A model generated the notes under the pieces. That model was not told where the DNA came from. It saw only the letters and a list, made by a program, of their open reading frames with translations, and ran no database searches. Of a stretch of 34,530 nucleotides of DNA, positions 14,069 to 25,661 are shown piece by piece. The stretch spans positions 1 to 34,530 of the forward strand of contig NZ_VSRL01000076.1 in the NCBI RefSeq assembly GCF_012184385.1, given 5' to 3'. Origin of the DNA: Lentzea indica (lineage in GTDB: Bacteria > Actinomycetota > Actinomycetes > Mycobacteriales > Pseudonocardiaceae). Made by a program: the position numbers and the translations under genes. The stretch's first letter is position 1, and the number at the start of each line of letters is the position of its first letter.

Positions 14069-15265
14069 CTACCCCCGATGCAGCGTGGTCACCATTGCCT
14101 CAACAGCGATCCGAGGCTTGACGTTGACCTCAATGGCCTCCCGGCAAGCCAAAACAGCCTCCAACCGCCGCAAAATCGACTCCTCGGACCACTGCGCAGC
14201 AGCAGTACGAGAATCCCCGTCCCGATCCGGATGCATCAACGCAGCCTCGGACCCGCTCTTGACAACCAAGGCATCCCGATAAAACCCGGCCAAATCCACC
14301 AAAGCCATGTCGAGAGAATCGCGCTGAGTCCGAGTAGCCCGAGACTTCTGCCGCTTCTCCAAGTCCTTCAACGCCCCCTTGGCCCCACGGGTAGCAGCCG
14401 CAGTCCCTTTCCCCGTTCCGCCGGCACCCATAGCGGTCTCCAAGGCCTCACGCTCGGCCTCGTTACGAGCCTCGTTGGCCGTAGAAGCATCGTCCTCGGC
14501 AGCCTTGATCAGCTCATCAGCGCACGTGAAAACATCAGCCGGCTTCCGCAACGCCAACGGAATCCGCAGCACCGCCTCACGCCGCGCCCGAGCCTGTTCA
14601 TCGACAGCCAACCGCCGAGCCCGCCCGACGTGCCCGCCACAAACGGATGCCGCCCACTGAGCCACCTCTGGCGCAACCCCGTCCACAGCCTCCAGAGCCG
14701 ACGCGATGGCAGCAGGCCGGGGCGAACCCAACGACACCAACCGACAACGCGACCGAATGGTCACCGAGACGTCGTCAGGGTGGTCGGAGGGCGCACACAG
14801 AAGGAACACCGTCCGCGCCGGCGGCTCCTCGACAGCCTTCAACAGAGCGTTCGCGGCGCCCTCGGTCAACCGGTCCGCATCCTCGATGATCACCACCTGC
14901 CACCGCCCCGACGTGGGACGGCGAGCAGAGATCTGGACCAACGACCGCATCTCTGCCACCGAGATCGAAAGCCCCTCGGGCGCCACGACTCGCACGTCGG
15001 CGTGAGTGCCGTGCAGGGAAGTGCGGCACCCGCTGCACTCACCACAACCCGGCCGGTCATCGGTCGCCACGCACTCCAAAGCGCCGGCGAAGGCGCGAGC
15101 GGTGGAGGAACGCCCGGATCCGGGAGGCCCGGTGAAGAGCCAGGCGTGCGTCATCACACCGGGAGCAGGAGTGCCACCCGCGACGATCATGGCTGCGGCT
15201 TCGGCGGCCGCGGACAGGGTTGCCACCGCGTCGGGCTGACCGACCACCTCGTCCCACACGCTCAT
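14069..15265 (-). CDS. holB: DNA polymerase III subunit delta'
   Basis: This 398-residue AAA+ protein is the delta' clamp-loader subunit. The N-terminus (WDEVVGQPDAV) is typical. The P-loop reads GPPGSGRSS at 46-54 with Arg in place of the Lys; delta' does not hydrolyse ATP and tolerates this. Cys65, Cys74, Cys77 and Cys80 form the zinc-binding module, and EDADRLTEGAANALLKAVEEPP is the conserved sensor region (residues from about 126). It lies 23 nt downstream of the MFS-tmk gene, the usual tmk-holB order (Rv3644c in M. tuberculosis). The convergent IclR gene ends 5 nt away. Confidence 0.95.
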   Translation of the reverse strand: MSVWDEVVGQPDAVATLSAAAEAAAMIVAGGTPAPGVMTHAWLFTGPPGSGRSSTARAFAGALECVATDDRPGCGECSGCRTSLHGTHADVRVVAPEGLSISVAEMRSLVQISARRPTSGRWQVVIIEDADRLTEGAANALLKAVEEPPARTVFLLCAPSDHPDDVSVTIRSRCRLVSLGSPRPAAIASALEAVDGVAPEVAQWAASVCGGHVGRARRLAVDEQARARREAVLRIPLALRKPADVFTCADELIKAAEDDASTANEARNEAEREALETAMGAGGTGKGTAAATRGAKGALKDLEKRQKSRATRTQRDSLDMALVDLAGFYRDALVVKSGSEAALMHPDRDGDSRTAAAQWSEESILRRLEAVLACREAIEVNVKPRIAVEAMVTTLHRG

Positions 15266-15288
15266 GGGTGCAGTCTTCCAGCGGGCGG

Positions 15289-17340
15289 TCAGACCGCGGC
15301 TTGGGGGACCGCTCGTTTGCGGGTCGCGAGCAGCGGCACGACGGCGGAACGGACTCGCTCGGCCACGACGTCCACGTCGCCCTCGGCCTCGACCACGACG
15401 TAGCGGTCCGGGTCGGAGGCGGCCATCTCGCTCAGAAGCCGCTGCACACGCCAGTGGTGCTCCACGCCGATCGACTTGCCGTCGGCGACCGGGCGGTCCA
15501 GCAGGATCGTCAGGTCCGGGCGCAGGCGGCCGGTGGCCCAGTCGACCAGGCCTTCGAGCTCCTGGTGCTCCAGCGTGCTCGTCGCGGTGAAGTGCGCGAG
15601 CGGTGAGTCGACGTAGCGCTCCATCACGACGATGGAGCCCTCGTCCAGTGCGGGGCGCACCTGCCGTTCGACGACATCGGCACGTACGGCGGCGGCTACC
15701 AGGGCCTGCGCGCGCACGCCCGCCAACTCAGCGGAGGAAAGCATCGTGCGCAGACGTCGTTCGTCGTGCTCGGGGTCTGCGGCCAGCAGCACGTCGAGGC
15801 CCTCGGCACGCAACGCCGCGGCCAGTCGCCGGGCCTGCACCGACGTGTCCTCGCGGGTGTCGCCCTCGACCGCGATCAGCATGCCCTTGGTCTGGCGGCG
15901 GCCGCGGATCGCCGCGAACAGCGACGACAGCACCGGCTCCTCGCGGCGGTCGTCCATCTGCCGGTACGCGACCAGGCCGAGGACGATCGCGATCGCGGCA
16001 CCGCCGAGCATCACCGGACGGGTCGCGTCGACCTCCATCGGATGGCCGAAGACGCTGACCGTCCGCTTCTGCAGCAGGGCCACCAGCAGCGGAGCGCCCG
16101 CAGAGGCACCGAACAGCACGATCTTGAGCAACGACTGGATGAGCGCCACCGTGCGGCCGCGCATCTCGTCCTCGACCTGCGATCCCACGATCGTCAGACC
16201 GGTCAGGAACGCCACACCGGCGCACGTGCCGACCAGCGCCACCGTCAGCAGGGCCATCCACAGGTGCGGGGCCGCCGCGACCAGGACCAGCGTGACGCCG
16301 GCACCCACGATCGTGACGCCGAACAGCCGGTTGTAGGCGAGCCGCCGCGCCAGCCGGGGCGCGGTCGCCATTCCGACCGCGAGGCCGAGGAACACGGCCA
16401 CGAACAGCAGGCCGAACGTCGAGGCGCCGCCCAGCAGGGACTCCGCGTAGAGCTTCGCGGTCGCGATCACGACACCGGCCGCGGCGAACGCGCCGATCAT
16501 GCCTATCACCAGGCCGCGGACCAGCGGCGTCGCGGCGGCGAACTTCAGGCCTTCGCGGAACATCGCGACGAAACCGGGCTTGTCGGCGTCTTCCTTCTTG
16601 CGCGTCGACTCGGTGCGTCCCGACAGCTCCGGCAGCCGCGTCGCGACCAGGATCGCCGAGGTGAAGTACAGCAGGCCGTTGATCATCACGGCGATCGTCG
16701 CGATGCGGAACTCGAGGTTGCCGCCCTGCAGGTTCAGGTAGGCGGGGATGCCCGCGATCAGCGAGTACAGGCCGAAACCGCTGATCGTCGAGATGCCGTA
16801 GGTCATCACCAGGCCGAGCTGGTTCGCCGACTCCACCTGGTCGGGGCGGCGCAGCAGGTTCGGGACCGCGGACTCCTTGGCGGGGATCCACAGCATCGCG
16901 CAGCAACCGACCAGGAAGTTCGCCACGAACAGCCAGATCGGTGAGCCGATCAACGCGATCGAGATGAACAGCGAGCCGCGCAGGACGTCGCAGATCACCA
17001 TCACCTTGCGGCGGTCGAACCGGTCCGCGAGCACGCCACCGACGGGCGCGAAGAGGATGCCTGGCAGCAGCTGCGTGAGCACGACCAGCGACAGCGCGAA
17101 CGACTGCCACTGGTAGCTGTTCATCATCTCGGAGACCAGACCGGTCAGCGCGAGCAGTGACAGCCAGTCACCGACACTGCACAAATAGGTGACCAGCCAC
17201 AACCGGCGGAACGGCCGGATGGCCAGCACCGAACGCAGCCTGTGGACCGTGGACACGCTGGACTGGGCATGCCCTGCCTGGCCTGCCTCGGTCACTCCTG
17301 TGTCCGCGTCCTGAATTTCAGTCACCCCTAATCGGCCCAC
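15289..17340 (-). CDS. MFS transporter fused to thymidylate-kinase-like domain
   Basis: A 683-residue fusion. Residues about 30-465 are a 12-segment major facilitator protein of the actinobacterial DHA-like type (GGVLADRFDRRKVMV is the loop 2-3 motif). From residue 487 the C-terminal 197 residues align with thymidylate kinase in order: start LIAVEG, the ERYVDSPLAHF segment corresponding to DR[YH]xDS, and a C-terminal LID-like region. The P-loop, however, reads EGDTREDTSVQ, with no GxxGxGK and no Lys, and the DR motif is ER. The kinase domain may therefore be inactive. The fusion itself is common in actinobacteria next to holB. GTG 17340 is tentative; GTG 17325 is also possible. Confidence 0.88.
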   Translation of the reverse strand: MGRLGVTEIQDADTGVTEAGQAGHAQSSVSTVHRLRSVLAIRPFRRLWLVTYLCSVGDWLSLLALTGLVSEMMNSYQWQSFALSLVVLTQLLPGILFAPVGGVLADRFDRRKVMVICDVLRGSLFISIALIGSPIWLFVANFLVGCCAMLWIPAKESAVPNLLRRPDQVESANQLGLVMTYGISTISGFGLYSLIAGIPAYLNLQGGNLEFRIATIAVMINGLLYFTSAILVATRLPELSGRTESTRKKEDADKPGFVAMFREGLKFAAATPLVRGLVIGMIGAFAAAGVVIATAKLYAESLLGGASTFGLLFVAVFLGLAVGMATAPRLARRLAYNRLFGVTIVGAGVTLVLVAAAPHLWMALLTVALVGTCAGVAFLTGLTIVGSQVEDEMRGRTVALIQSLLKIVLFGASAGAPLLVALLQKRTVSVFGHPMEVDATRPVMLGGAAIAIVLGLVAYRQMDDRREEPVLSSLFAAIRGRRQTKGMLIAVEGDTREDTSVQARRLAAALRAEGLDVLLAADPEHDERRLRTMLSSAELAGVRAQALVAAAVRADVVERQVRPALDEGSIVVMERYVDSPLAHFTATSTLEHQELEGLVDWATGRLRPDLTILLDRPVADGKSIGVEHHWRVQRLLSEMAASDPDRYVVVEAEGDVDVVAERVRSAVVPLLATRKRAVPQAAV

Positions 17341-17397
17341 TCCGTGCGATCAGCGTAACCGGATGTGGTGAGCGAGGATGCCGGACTCTCAGCACGG

Positions 17398-17829
17398 CTA
17401 GCTGAAGATCGCTCCAAGAATGCTGATCACGATCAGCACGAAGAAGCCGATCACGACCAGACAGCCGATGAACGCCGCCACGCCGTTCGTCTGCTTCGTG
17501 GGCTGTTGTTGTTGCGCCACAGGTATTTGCTGCGCGTGAGGAAACTGCTGCGGCACGTACTGCTGCTGGGGAGCCTGAGCACGCTGACGGCGATTGCGCG
17601 GTCGCCGCTGCTCCTGTTCCATCGCCGCCCAGATGGCCTTCCGCATCTCCTCGGTCGGCGTCGGCGGTACGGCCACGATCACACGTGATGCCGCGTACTG
17701 CGCCCATTGGCCGGACCACTGCGACGCGGTCCACGTGTCGGCCGTCACCAGACCCGCCAGCGGGTCGGGGAACAGCCGTGGAGGAGGCGGGGCCTGCGTC
17801 CCGTCCGGTCCGAACTCGTTCGTCGGCAC
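17398..17829 (-). CDS. Small protein with Gln-rich linker and C-terminal membrane anchor
   Basis: A 143-residue protein starting at GTG 17829, with GAGGAGG just upstream and 17 nt after the topA stop. The N-terminal half is soluble and contains a Trp-rich stretch (TWTASQWSGQWAQYAASR). A Pro/Gln/Arg-rich linker follows (runs such as QQQY, QQQQP), and the last about 28 residues form a single transmembrane segment (AAFIGCLVVIGFFVLIVISI). Tail-anchored orientation with a cytoplasmic N-terminus is likely. I do not recognise a family. Position between topA and the tmk fusion suggests co-transcription only. Confidence 0.75.
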   Translation of the reverse strand: MPTNEFGPDGTQAPPPPRLFPDPLAGLVTADTWTASQWSGQWAQYAASRVIVAVPPTPTEEMRKAIWAAMEQEQRRPRNRRQRAQAPQQQYVPQQFPHAQQIPVAQQQQPTKQTNGVAAFIGCLVVIGFFVLIVISILGAIFS

Positions 17830-17846
17830 CGCCACCTCCTCTTCGA

Positions 17847-20612
<2,766 letters not shown>

Positions 20613-20741
20613 TCGCCGTCCCGCTCTCTTCCAAACCCGGTTCCCAGGCCCGCCAGTGTTGCCCAGCGTCGGCCGAAAAGCACACCATCCGCGACGCCTG
20701 TACGACGAGACAGAGTGACACAACCATGCCGGACCGCCCGC

Positions 20742-21314
20742 TCAGGCCGCCGGCCAGGTGCTCATCGCCACTCCGTGCGGAGGGCTTCCGACCAGCTCAG
20801 CGAGCCTCGCGAGCCTTCTACGGCCGGTTACCCGCAACGCCGGAGCCCCTACCAGGGTGCACGGAAGTCCGGATGCGAGCAGCGCATTTTGCAACGGCAG
20901 GTGTGTCTGCGGTGCGTTGGGGTCCAAACCGAGCAGGTACGCCGACTCCATCCAGCTGCCCGCGGCCAGCGCCCAGACCCGCAGCACTGCTCCGTTCAGC
21001 TCAAAGTCCGCAGGCACCTTCTTGACAGATCCGTCCAGCCAGCGGGCGGCCAGAGGGGTGAGATCGGTGCGGAACGGCGTGCGGACGAAGTGCGTGCCTT
21101 CCTCGTTTACGCACAGCTCAGACGTCACACCACGCTCCGCGCAGGCCTGCTTGAGAGGCCGCAGTCGCCACTCGTCGCGCAGCTCGACGTAGACGCGGGC
21201 AGCCGTGCCGCGCGCGAAGCTGACGGCCTGGCCCGGCCCGCAGAGGAAGCCGGCGAGGTCCGCCTTGGCCGGCGTTCTCGCTTCGGCCGAGAAGAAGGAC
21301 AGCTGCCCAACCAC
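20742..21314 (-). CDS. Conserved hypothetical protein, Rv3647c-like by position
   Basis: A 190-residue soluble protein read from GTG 21314, upstream of topA on the same strand with 129 nt between. In M. tuberculosis the same place is held by Rv3647c, a conserved hypothetical of similar length. Visible features: FARGTAARVYVELRDEWRL, a mid-region rich in Leu/Arg, and no catalytic motif, signal or membrane segment. The conserved association with topA may reflect chromosome maintenance, but nothing in the sequence shows it. Confidence 0.8.
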   Translation of the reverse strand: MVGQLSFFSAEARTPAKADLAGFLCGPGQAVSFARGTAARVYVELRDEWRLRPLKQACAERGVTSELCVNEEGTHFVRTPFRTDLTPLAARWLDGSVKKVPADFELNGAVLRVWALAAGSWMESAYLLGLDPNAPQTHLPLQNALLASGLPCTLVGAPALRVTGRRRLARLAELVGSPPHGVAMSTWPAA

Positions 21315-21382
21315 GGCCCACAGGGTAGAACAGACGTTCGACTGTGACCAGTGGTGCGATTGTGACTGTGCCGGTCGAGGGA

Positions 21383-21925
21383 TTACTGCGGCCCGCTGCT
21401 CTTCAACTCGCCGCAGGATGCGGACTTGCCCATCGCCGCTGCGTACTTGGGCGACTTCTCCAACGCGTCGAAGGTCGCCCGCAGCCCCTCAGGGCTGCTC
21501 ACCTGTGACGTGTCGGTCAGCACCTTTTCGGCGTTGTCCCAGAACTGCGCGTTCGGTTCCAACGCCGTGACCGGCGCTTTCGCCGCCTCGTAGGACCTGG
21601 CCGACTCGCTGAAGTACTTCGTCAGCCGTTCGTGCACGTTCTTCAGCTCGTCGGACGGCGGCCCCAGTTCGCTGAGCTTCTTCTCGGCGCCGGCGAGCGC
21701 GGTGGCGTTCTCCGTCACGAGCTTCAGGTAGGCCGTTTTAACCGCTGCGGGGTTGGCCGGGTCCTGTGCTTGCAGCTCCTTGCCGGCCTTGATACCGGGC
21801 AGGAGGCCACCGCAGAACGTGTCGACCCACTGGCCCTGGGCGTCGGTGAGCGGCTTGTCCTCGTCGGAACTGCAGCCGGCCAGCACCGACGAGGCCAGGA
21901 CGACGGCGATCAGACGTGGTCTCAC
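21383..21925 (-). CDS. Lipoprotein, tandem paralogue 3 of 3
   Basis: A 180-residue lipoprotein with lipobox LAGC (Cys18). After a short acidic linker it has QWVDTFCGGL near the N-terminus and SASCGEL at the C-terminus, with helical, Ala/Glu/Lys-rich sequence between. The two upstream neighbours share this architecture, including one Cys near each end, so the three are tandem duplicates that have diverged strongly. The cysteines could bridge the ends of a helical bundle. No known function. Confidence 0.85.
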   Translation of the reverse strand: MRPRLIAVVLASSVLAGCSSDEDKPLTDAQGQWVDTFCGGLLPGIKAGKELQAQDPANPAAVKTAYLKLVTENATALAGAEKKLSELGPPSDELKNVHERLTKYFSESARSYEAAKAPVTALEPNAQFWDNAEKVLTDTSQVSSPEGLRATFDALEKSPKYAAAMGKSASCGELKSSGPQ

Positions 21926-21991
21926 TGAACCCCCAGCTCAGATCGCAGATCGCCTGAACAGTACCCGTTCGGGCGACCCGCGATCCGAGCG

Positions 21992-22561
21992 CTACGAGGT
22001 CGGCGGAGCGGTCGGCGAGGTCTCCAGTTCCTTGCAGTTGGCGGCCTTCTTGGAGGCCTCCCCGAGTCCCGTCTCGTCGAGCTTCTTCTGCACGTCGGCA
22101 GCGGTCGTCTCCAGTGCGGCGGCCTTGGAGACCATCTCGGTGAAGGCGGTGACGACCTGGGTCGGATCGGTCGACGAGTCGAGCTTCGACTTGGTGTCGG
22201 CGAGCAGGGTCCTGATCTGGTCCATGCCCTGCTCAGCGGTGGTGACCAGCTCCTTCGACTTCGGGTGCGGACCGTTCTCGAGCGCCTTGAGGTCCGCGAT
22301 CGACTTGTCGACCGCGGTGACCTTGGTGCCGAGCCACTCGGACAGGCCGGTCTTGAGCTTCGCCGGGTCGCTCATGTCGATGCTGGGCTCGTCCGACATG
22401 GCCTTCACGGTGCCGGCGACGGCACCGCAGACCTTGTCCATCCACACCACCACGTCGGCCTCGATGGGGGCGGCCGACGGTGACGTGGACGAGCCTCCGC
22501 TGCTGCACGCGGTGATCGCGAACAGGCAGCTCGTCAGAAGCGCGATGGCTGTGCGACGCAT
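21992..22561 (-). CDS. Lipoprotein, tandem paralogue 2 of 3
   Basis: A 189-residue lipoprotein (lipobox ITAC, Cys19) started at ATG 22561, the residue where the signal peptide MRRTAIALL begins. VVWMDKVCGAVAG follows the Ser/Gly linker, and the C-terminus reads AANCKELETS with a short Pro/Thr tail. Between them are long helices with periodic Ala and charged residues. It is the middle member of the three-gene array, with 66 nt to the next gene and 29 nt to the previous. Confidence 0.85.
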   Translation of the reverse strand: MRRTAIALLTSCLFAITACSSGGSSTSPSAAPIEADVVVWMDKVCGAVAGTVKAMSDEPSIDMSDPAKLKTGLSEWLGTKVTAVDKSIADLKALENGPHPKSKELVTTAEQGMDQIRTLLADTKSKLDSSTDPTQVVTAFTEMVSKAAALETTAADVQKKLDETGLGEASKKAANCKELETSPTAPPTS

Positions 22562-22590
22562 GAGCCGGAAACTACTCCGAACGGCCCCGC

Positions 22591-23163
22591 TCAGCTCGTC
22601 GGCGTGACGTTGAGGCGGTGCATCTCCTGACACTTCTGCGCGGTCTGCGTGGCCTTCTGCAGCTCGGGGACGGCCTTGAGGTCGCGCAGCGGGTCAGCGA
22701 GCTCTGAGAGCTTGGCGATGGCCTCTCCCGCGGCCTGGAGGCCTCCGGTGGCGTTGTTCGCGTCGGCCTGCTCGACCTTCGTCTTGGCGTCGGCGAAGAC
22801 GGCGCCGAGCGAGGTGAACGTCTCGGCCATCTTGGTGACGGCCTCCTCACCGCCCGCGACGGGCGACGGGCCGACGTTCTTGAGGCCCTCCGCCGACTTG
22901 GTGAAGGCGTCGGCGAGCTGGCCCATGTAAGCGGCCATCTCGGCCTTGAGCTTGGCGGAGTCACCCGCGTCGAGCTTCGGGGCGGTCTTCTCGATCTTGG
23001 CGAACTCGGAAGCGGCGCCGCACACCTTGTCCATGTAGGCGACGGCCTCGGGGCTGGCCGCGCCGTTGGTGGGCGTCGATGAAGTGCCGGAGTTGCCGCC
23101 GTTGGTGCACCCGGCCAGCGCAAGGGCGGCAACAGCGGCAGTGGCGACGAGGCTGAGCCTCAT
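22591..23163 (-). CDS. Lipoprotein, tandem paralogue 1 of 3
   Basis: A 190-residue lipoprotein (LALAGC, Cys19), first of the array, with GAGGAG 7 nt before ATG 23163. AYMDKVCGAASEF after the linker and AQKCQEMHRL near the C-terminus repeat the pattern of the other two copies. A large hairpin separates it from the pyrophosphatase gene upstream, so the three lipoproteins probably have their own promoter. Confidence 0.85.
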   Translation of the reverse strand: MRLSLVATAAVAALALAGCTNGGNSGTSSTPTNGAASPEAVAYMDKVCGAASEFAKIEKTAPKLDAGDSAKLKAEMAAYMGQLADAFTKSAEGLKNVGPSPVAGGEEAVTKMAETFTSLGAVFADAKTKVEQADANNATGGLQAAGEAIAKLSELADPLRDLKAVPELQKATQTAQKCQEMHRLNVTPTS

Positions 23164-23176
23164 GTCGTAACTCCTC

Positions 23177-23217
23177 GGTCGGGGTACGTCGGGGGGAGCC
23201 CCGAACGTACCCCGACC
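23177..23217. terminator. Terminator hairpin downstream of the pyrophosphatase gene
   Basis: GGTCGGGGTACGT (23177-23189) and ACGTACCCCGACC (23205-23217) pair perfectly over 13 bp, and the interior can pair further (CGGGG/CCCCG). It lies 10 nt after the hppA stop on the minus strand. Confidence 0.75.
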
Positions 23218-23227
23218 GGCGGTGGAA

Positions 23228-25536
23228 CTACGCGGCGCCGTTGCTCACGGACTCCGCGGGAGCGTCCGCGATGGCGGTACCGCGACGCTTCGACACGACC
23301 ACCGCCGCGACGATGATCAGTGCCGCGACCACGGCGATCGCGATCCGGATCGGATCGGACGCGTTGTCACCGATGGAGAAGGTGACGATCGCAGGCGCGA
23401 TCAGCACCGAGACCAGGTTCATGACCTTGATCAGCGGGTTGATCGCGGGGCCGGCCGTGTCCTTGAACGGGTCGCCGACCGTGTCGCCGATGACCGTCGC
23501 GGCGTGGGCGTCGGAGCCCTTGCCACCGTGGTTGCCGTCCTCGACCAGCTTCTTGGCGTTGTCCCAGGCACCACCGGAGTTGGCCAGGAAGACCGCCATC
23601 AGCGTGCCGGTCGCGATCGCGCCGGCGAGGTACCCGGCCAGCGGGCCGACGCCGAGGCCGAAGCCGACGGCGACCGGGGCGAGCACGGCCATCAGACCCG
23701 GCGTCGCGAGCTCACGCAGCGAGTCGCGGGTGCAGATGTCGACGACGCGGCCGTACTCAGGCTTGACCGAGCCGTCCATGATGCCGGGGTTGTCGCGGAA
23801 CTGACGGCGCACCTCGAAGACGATGGCACCGGCGGCGCGCGTCACGGCGTTGACCGCGAGACCCGAGAACATGAAGACGACAGCCGCGCCGATGGTGATG
23901 CCGACGAGGATGTTCGGGCTGAACACCAGGTTGGTGAACGACACGGGCAGATCGCCCGCGACGTTGCCCACCTTGGCGATGGCCTGCTCGATCGCATCGC
24001 GGTACGAGCCGAACAGCGCCGTCGCGGCGAGCACCGCCGTCGCGATCGCGATGCCCTTGGTAATGGCCTTCGTGGTGTTGCCGACCGCGTCGAGCTCGGT
24101 GAGGATCTGCGCGCCCTCGCCGTGCACGTCGCCGGACATCTCGGCGATGCCCTGCGCGTTGTCCGAGACCGGGCCGAAGGTGTCCATCGCGACGATGACA
24201 CCGACGGTGGTGAGCAGACCACAACCGGCCAGCGCGATCGCGAACAGCGAGACGACGACCGAACCGGAGAGCAGGAACGCGCCGTACACAGCAGCACCGA
24301 TGACCAGCGCGGTGTAGACGGCCGACTCGAAACCGACCGAGATACCGGACAGGATCACCGTGGCCGCACCGGTCAGCGAGGTCTTGCCGACCTCCTGCAC
24401 CGGCTTGTGCTCGGTGCCGGTGTAGTAGCCGGTCAGCCAGAGGATGACGCCGGCCAGCACGATGCCGATGATCACCGCGACGGACGCGATCAGCGCCGGG
24501 TTGCCGCTGGTGGACTTGATCGCGTCGGAGATGCCGTTGAGGTCCGCGAAGGAGCTCGGCAGGAACGCGAACGCCGCGATGGTGCACAGCACCGCGGAAA
24601 TGACCGCGGAGATGTAGAAGGAGCGGTTGATGGCCGTGAGGCCGCTCTCGCCCGCCTTCGCCTTCGTCGTGTAGACACCGATGACCGCGGTCAGCACACC
24701 GATCGCCGGGACGATCAGCGGGAACAGCAGACCCTGCGCACCGAACGCGGCGGTGCCGAGGATCAGCGACGCCACCAGGGTGACGGCGTAGGACTCGAAG
24801 AGGTCCGCGGCCATACCGGCGCAGTCACCGACGTTGTCACCCACGTTGTCCGCGATGGTGGCGGCGTTGCGGGGGTCGTCCTCCGGGATGCCGACCTCGA
24901 CCTTGCCGACCAGGTCGCGCCGACGTCGGCGGCCTTGGTGAAGATGCCGCCACCGACACGCATGAACATCGCGAGCAGCGCGGCGCCGAAACCGAAGCCC
25001 TCCAGGACCTTCGGGGCCTGACCCGCGTACACGAGCACGACCAGCGCGGCACCGAACAGGCCGAGGCCGACCGTGGTCATGCCGACCACACCACCGGTGC
25101 GGAACGCGATGCGCGTCGCCTTTTCGCGACCGCCTTCTTCGTTCGCGGCGGCGGCGACACGCACGTTGGCGCGCGTGGACAACCACATGCCCAGGTAGCC
25201 GATAGTCGCCGAGAACGCGGCACCGACGATGAAGAACAAAGATCGGCCGATTCGTTCGGACAGATCATCTGCCGGTAGCGCGAACAACAGTACGAACACG
25301 ATCACGACAAAGATGCCGAGCGTGCGGAACTGCCGGTTGAGGTAGGCCGCTGCGCCCTCCTGAACCGCCTTGGCGATGTCCTGCATCTTGGGGGTGCCCT
25401 GGCCCGCGGCCAGCACCTCCTTGAGCAGCACGTACCCGACGGCGAGAGCAGCCAGGGCGACCACGGCGACCACGGCTACGACGCCGCGATCACCCCCGGA
25501 GAGCTCGAGGCTCTCCGCGAGGAATTGCCGGGACAT
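23228..25536 (-). pseudogene. hppA: Proton-pumping membrane pyrophosphatase, with a 1-nt frame break
   Basis: Joined across one break this is a full-length H+-translocating pyrophosphatase of about 769 residues with some 16 membrane segments; it couples PPi hydrolysis to proton export. Signature elements: GGGIFTKAADVGA, VGKVEVGIPEDDPRN, DNVGDNVGDCAGMAADLFES. GNTTKAITKG has Lys and Thr at the positions that mark the K+-independent class. The frame is lost at about 24917-24920, within the most conserved motif (DVGADLVGKVE); a single missing base (GGCGC-GAC for GGCGCCGAC) restores it. Every other motif is intact, so a sequence error is the simplest explanation. ATG 25536 follows AGGAGG. Confidence 0.9.
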
Positions 25537-25661
25537 CCGTCCTCCTGGTGAGTTGCCATGTGCAGCGCCAAGGCAGACCAGCCGCCCAGCGCGACGTGAC
25601 GCATCCCTCATTGGATGCGATGAGCGGGGAGTCTAGGGGTTGCTTGCAACGAGGCAACGAA

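Noticed and set aside
23222..25021. 599-codon plus-strand open frame opposite the pyrophosphatase gene
   Set aside because: Shadow of hppA with Asp/Arg/His-rich composition and no family resemblance.
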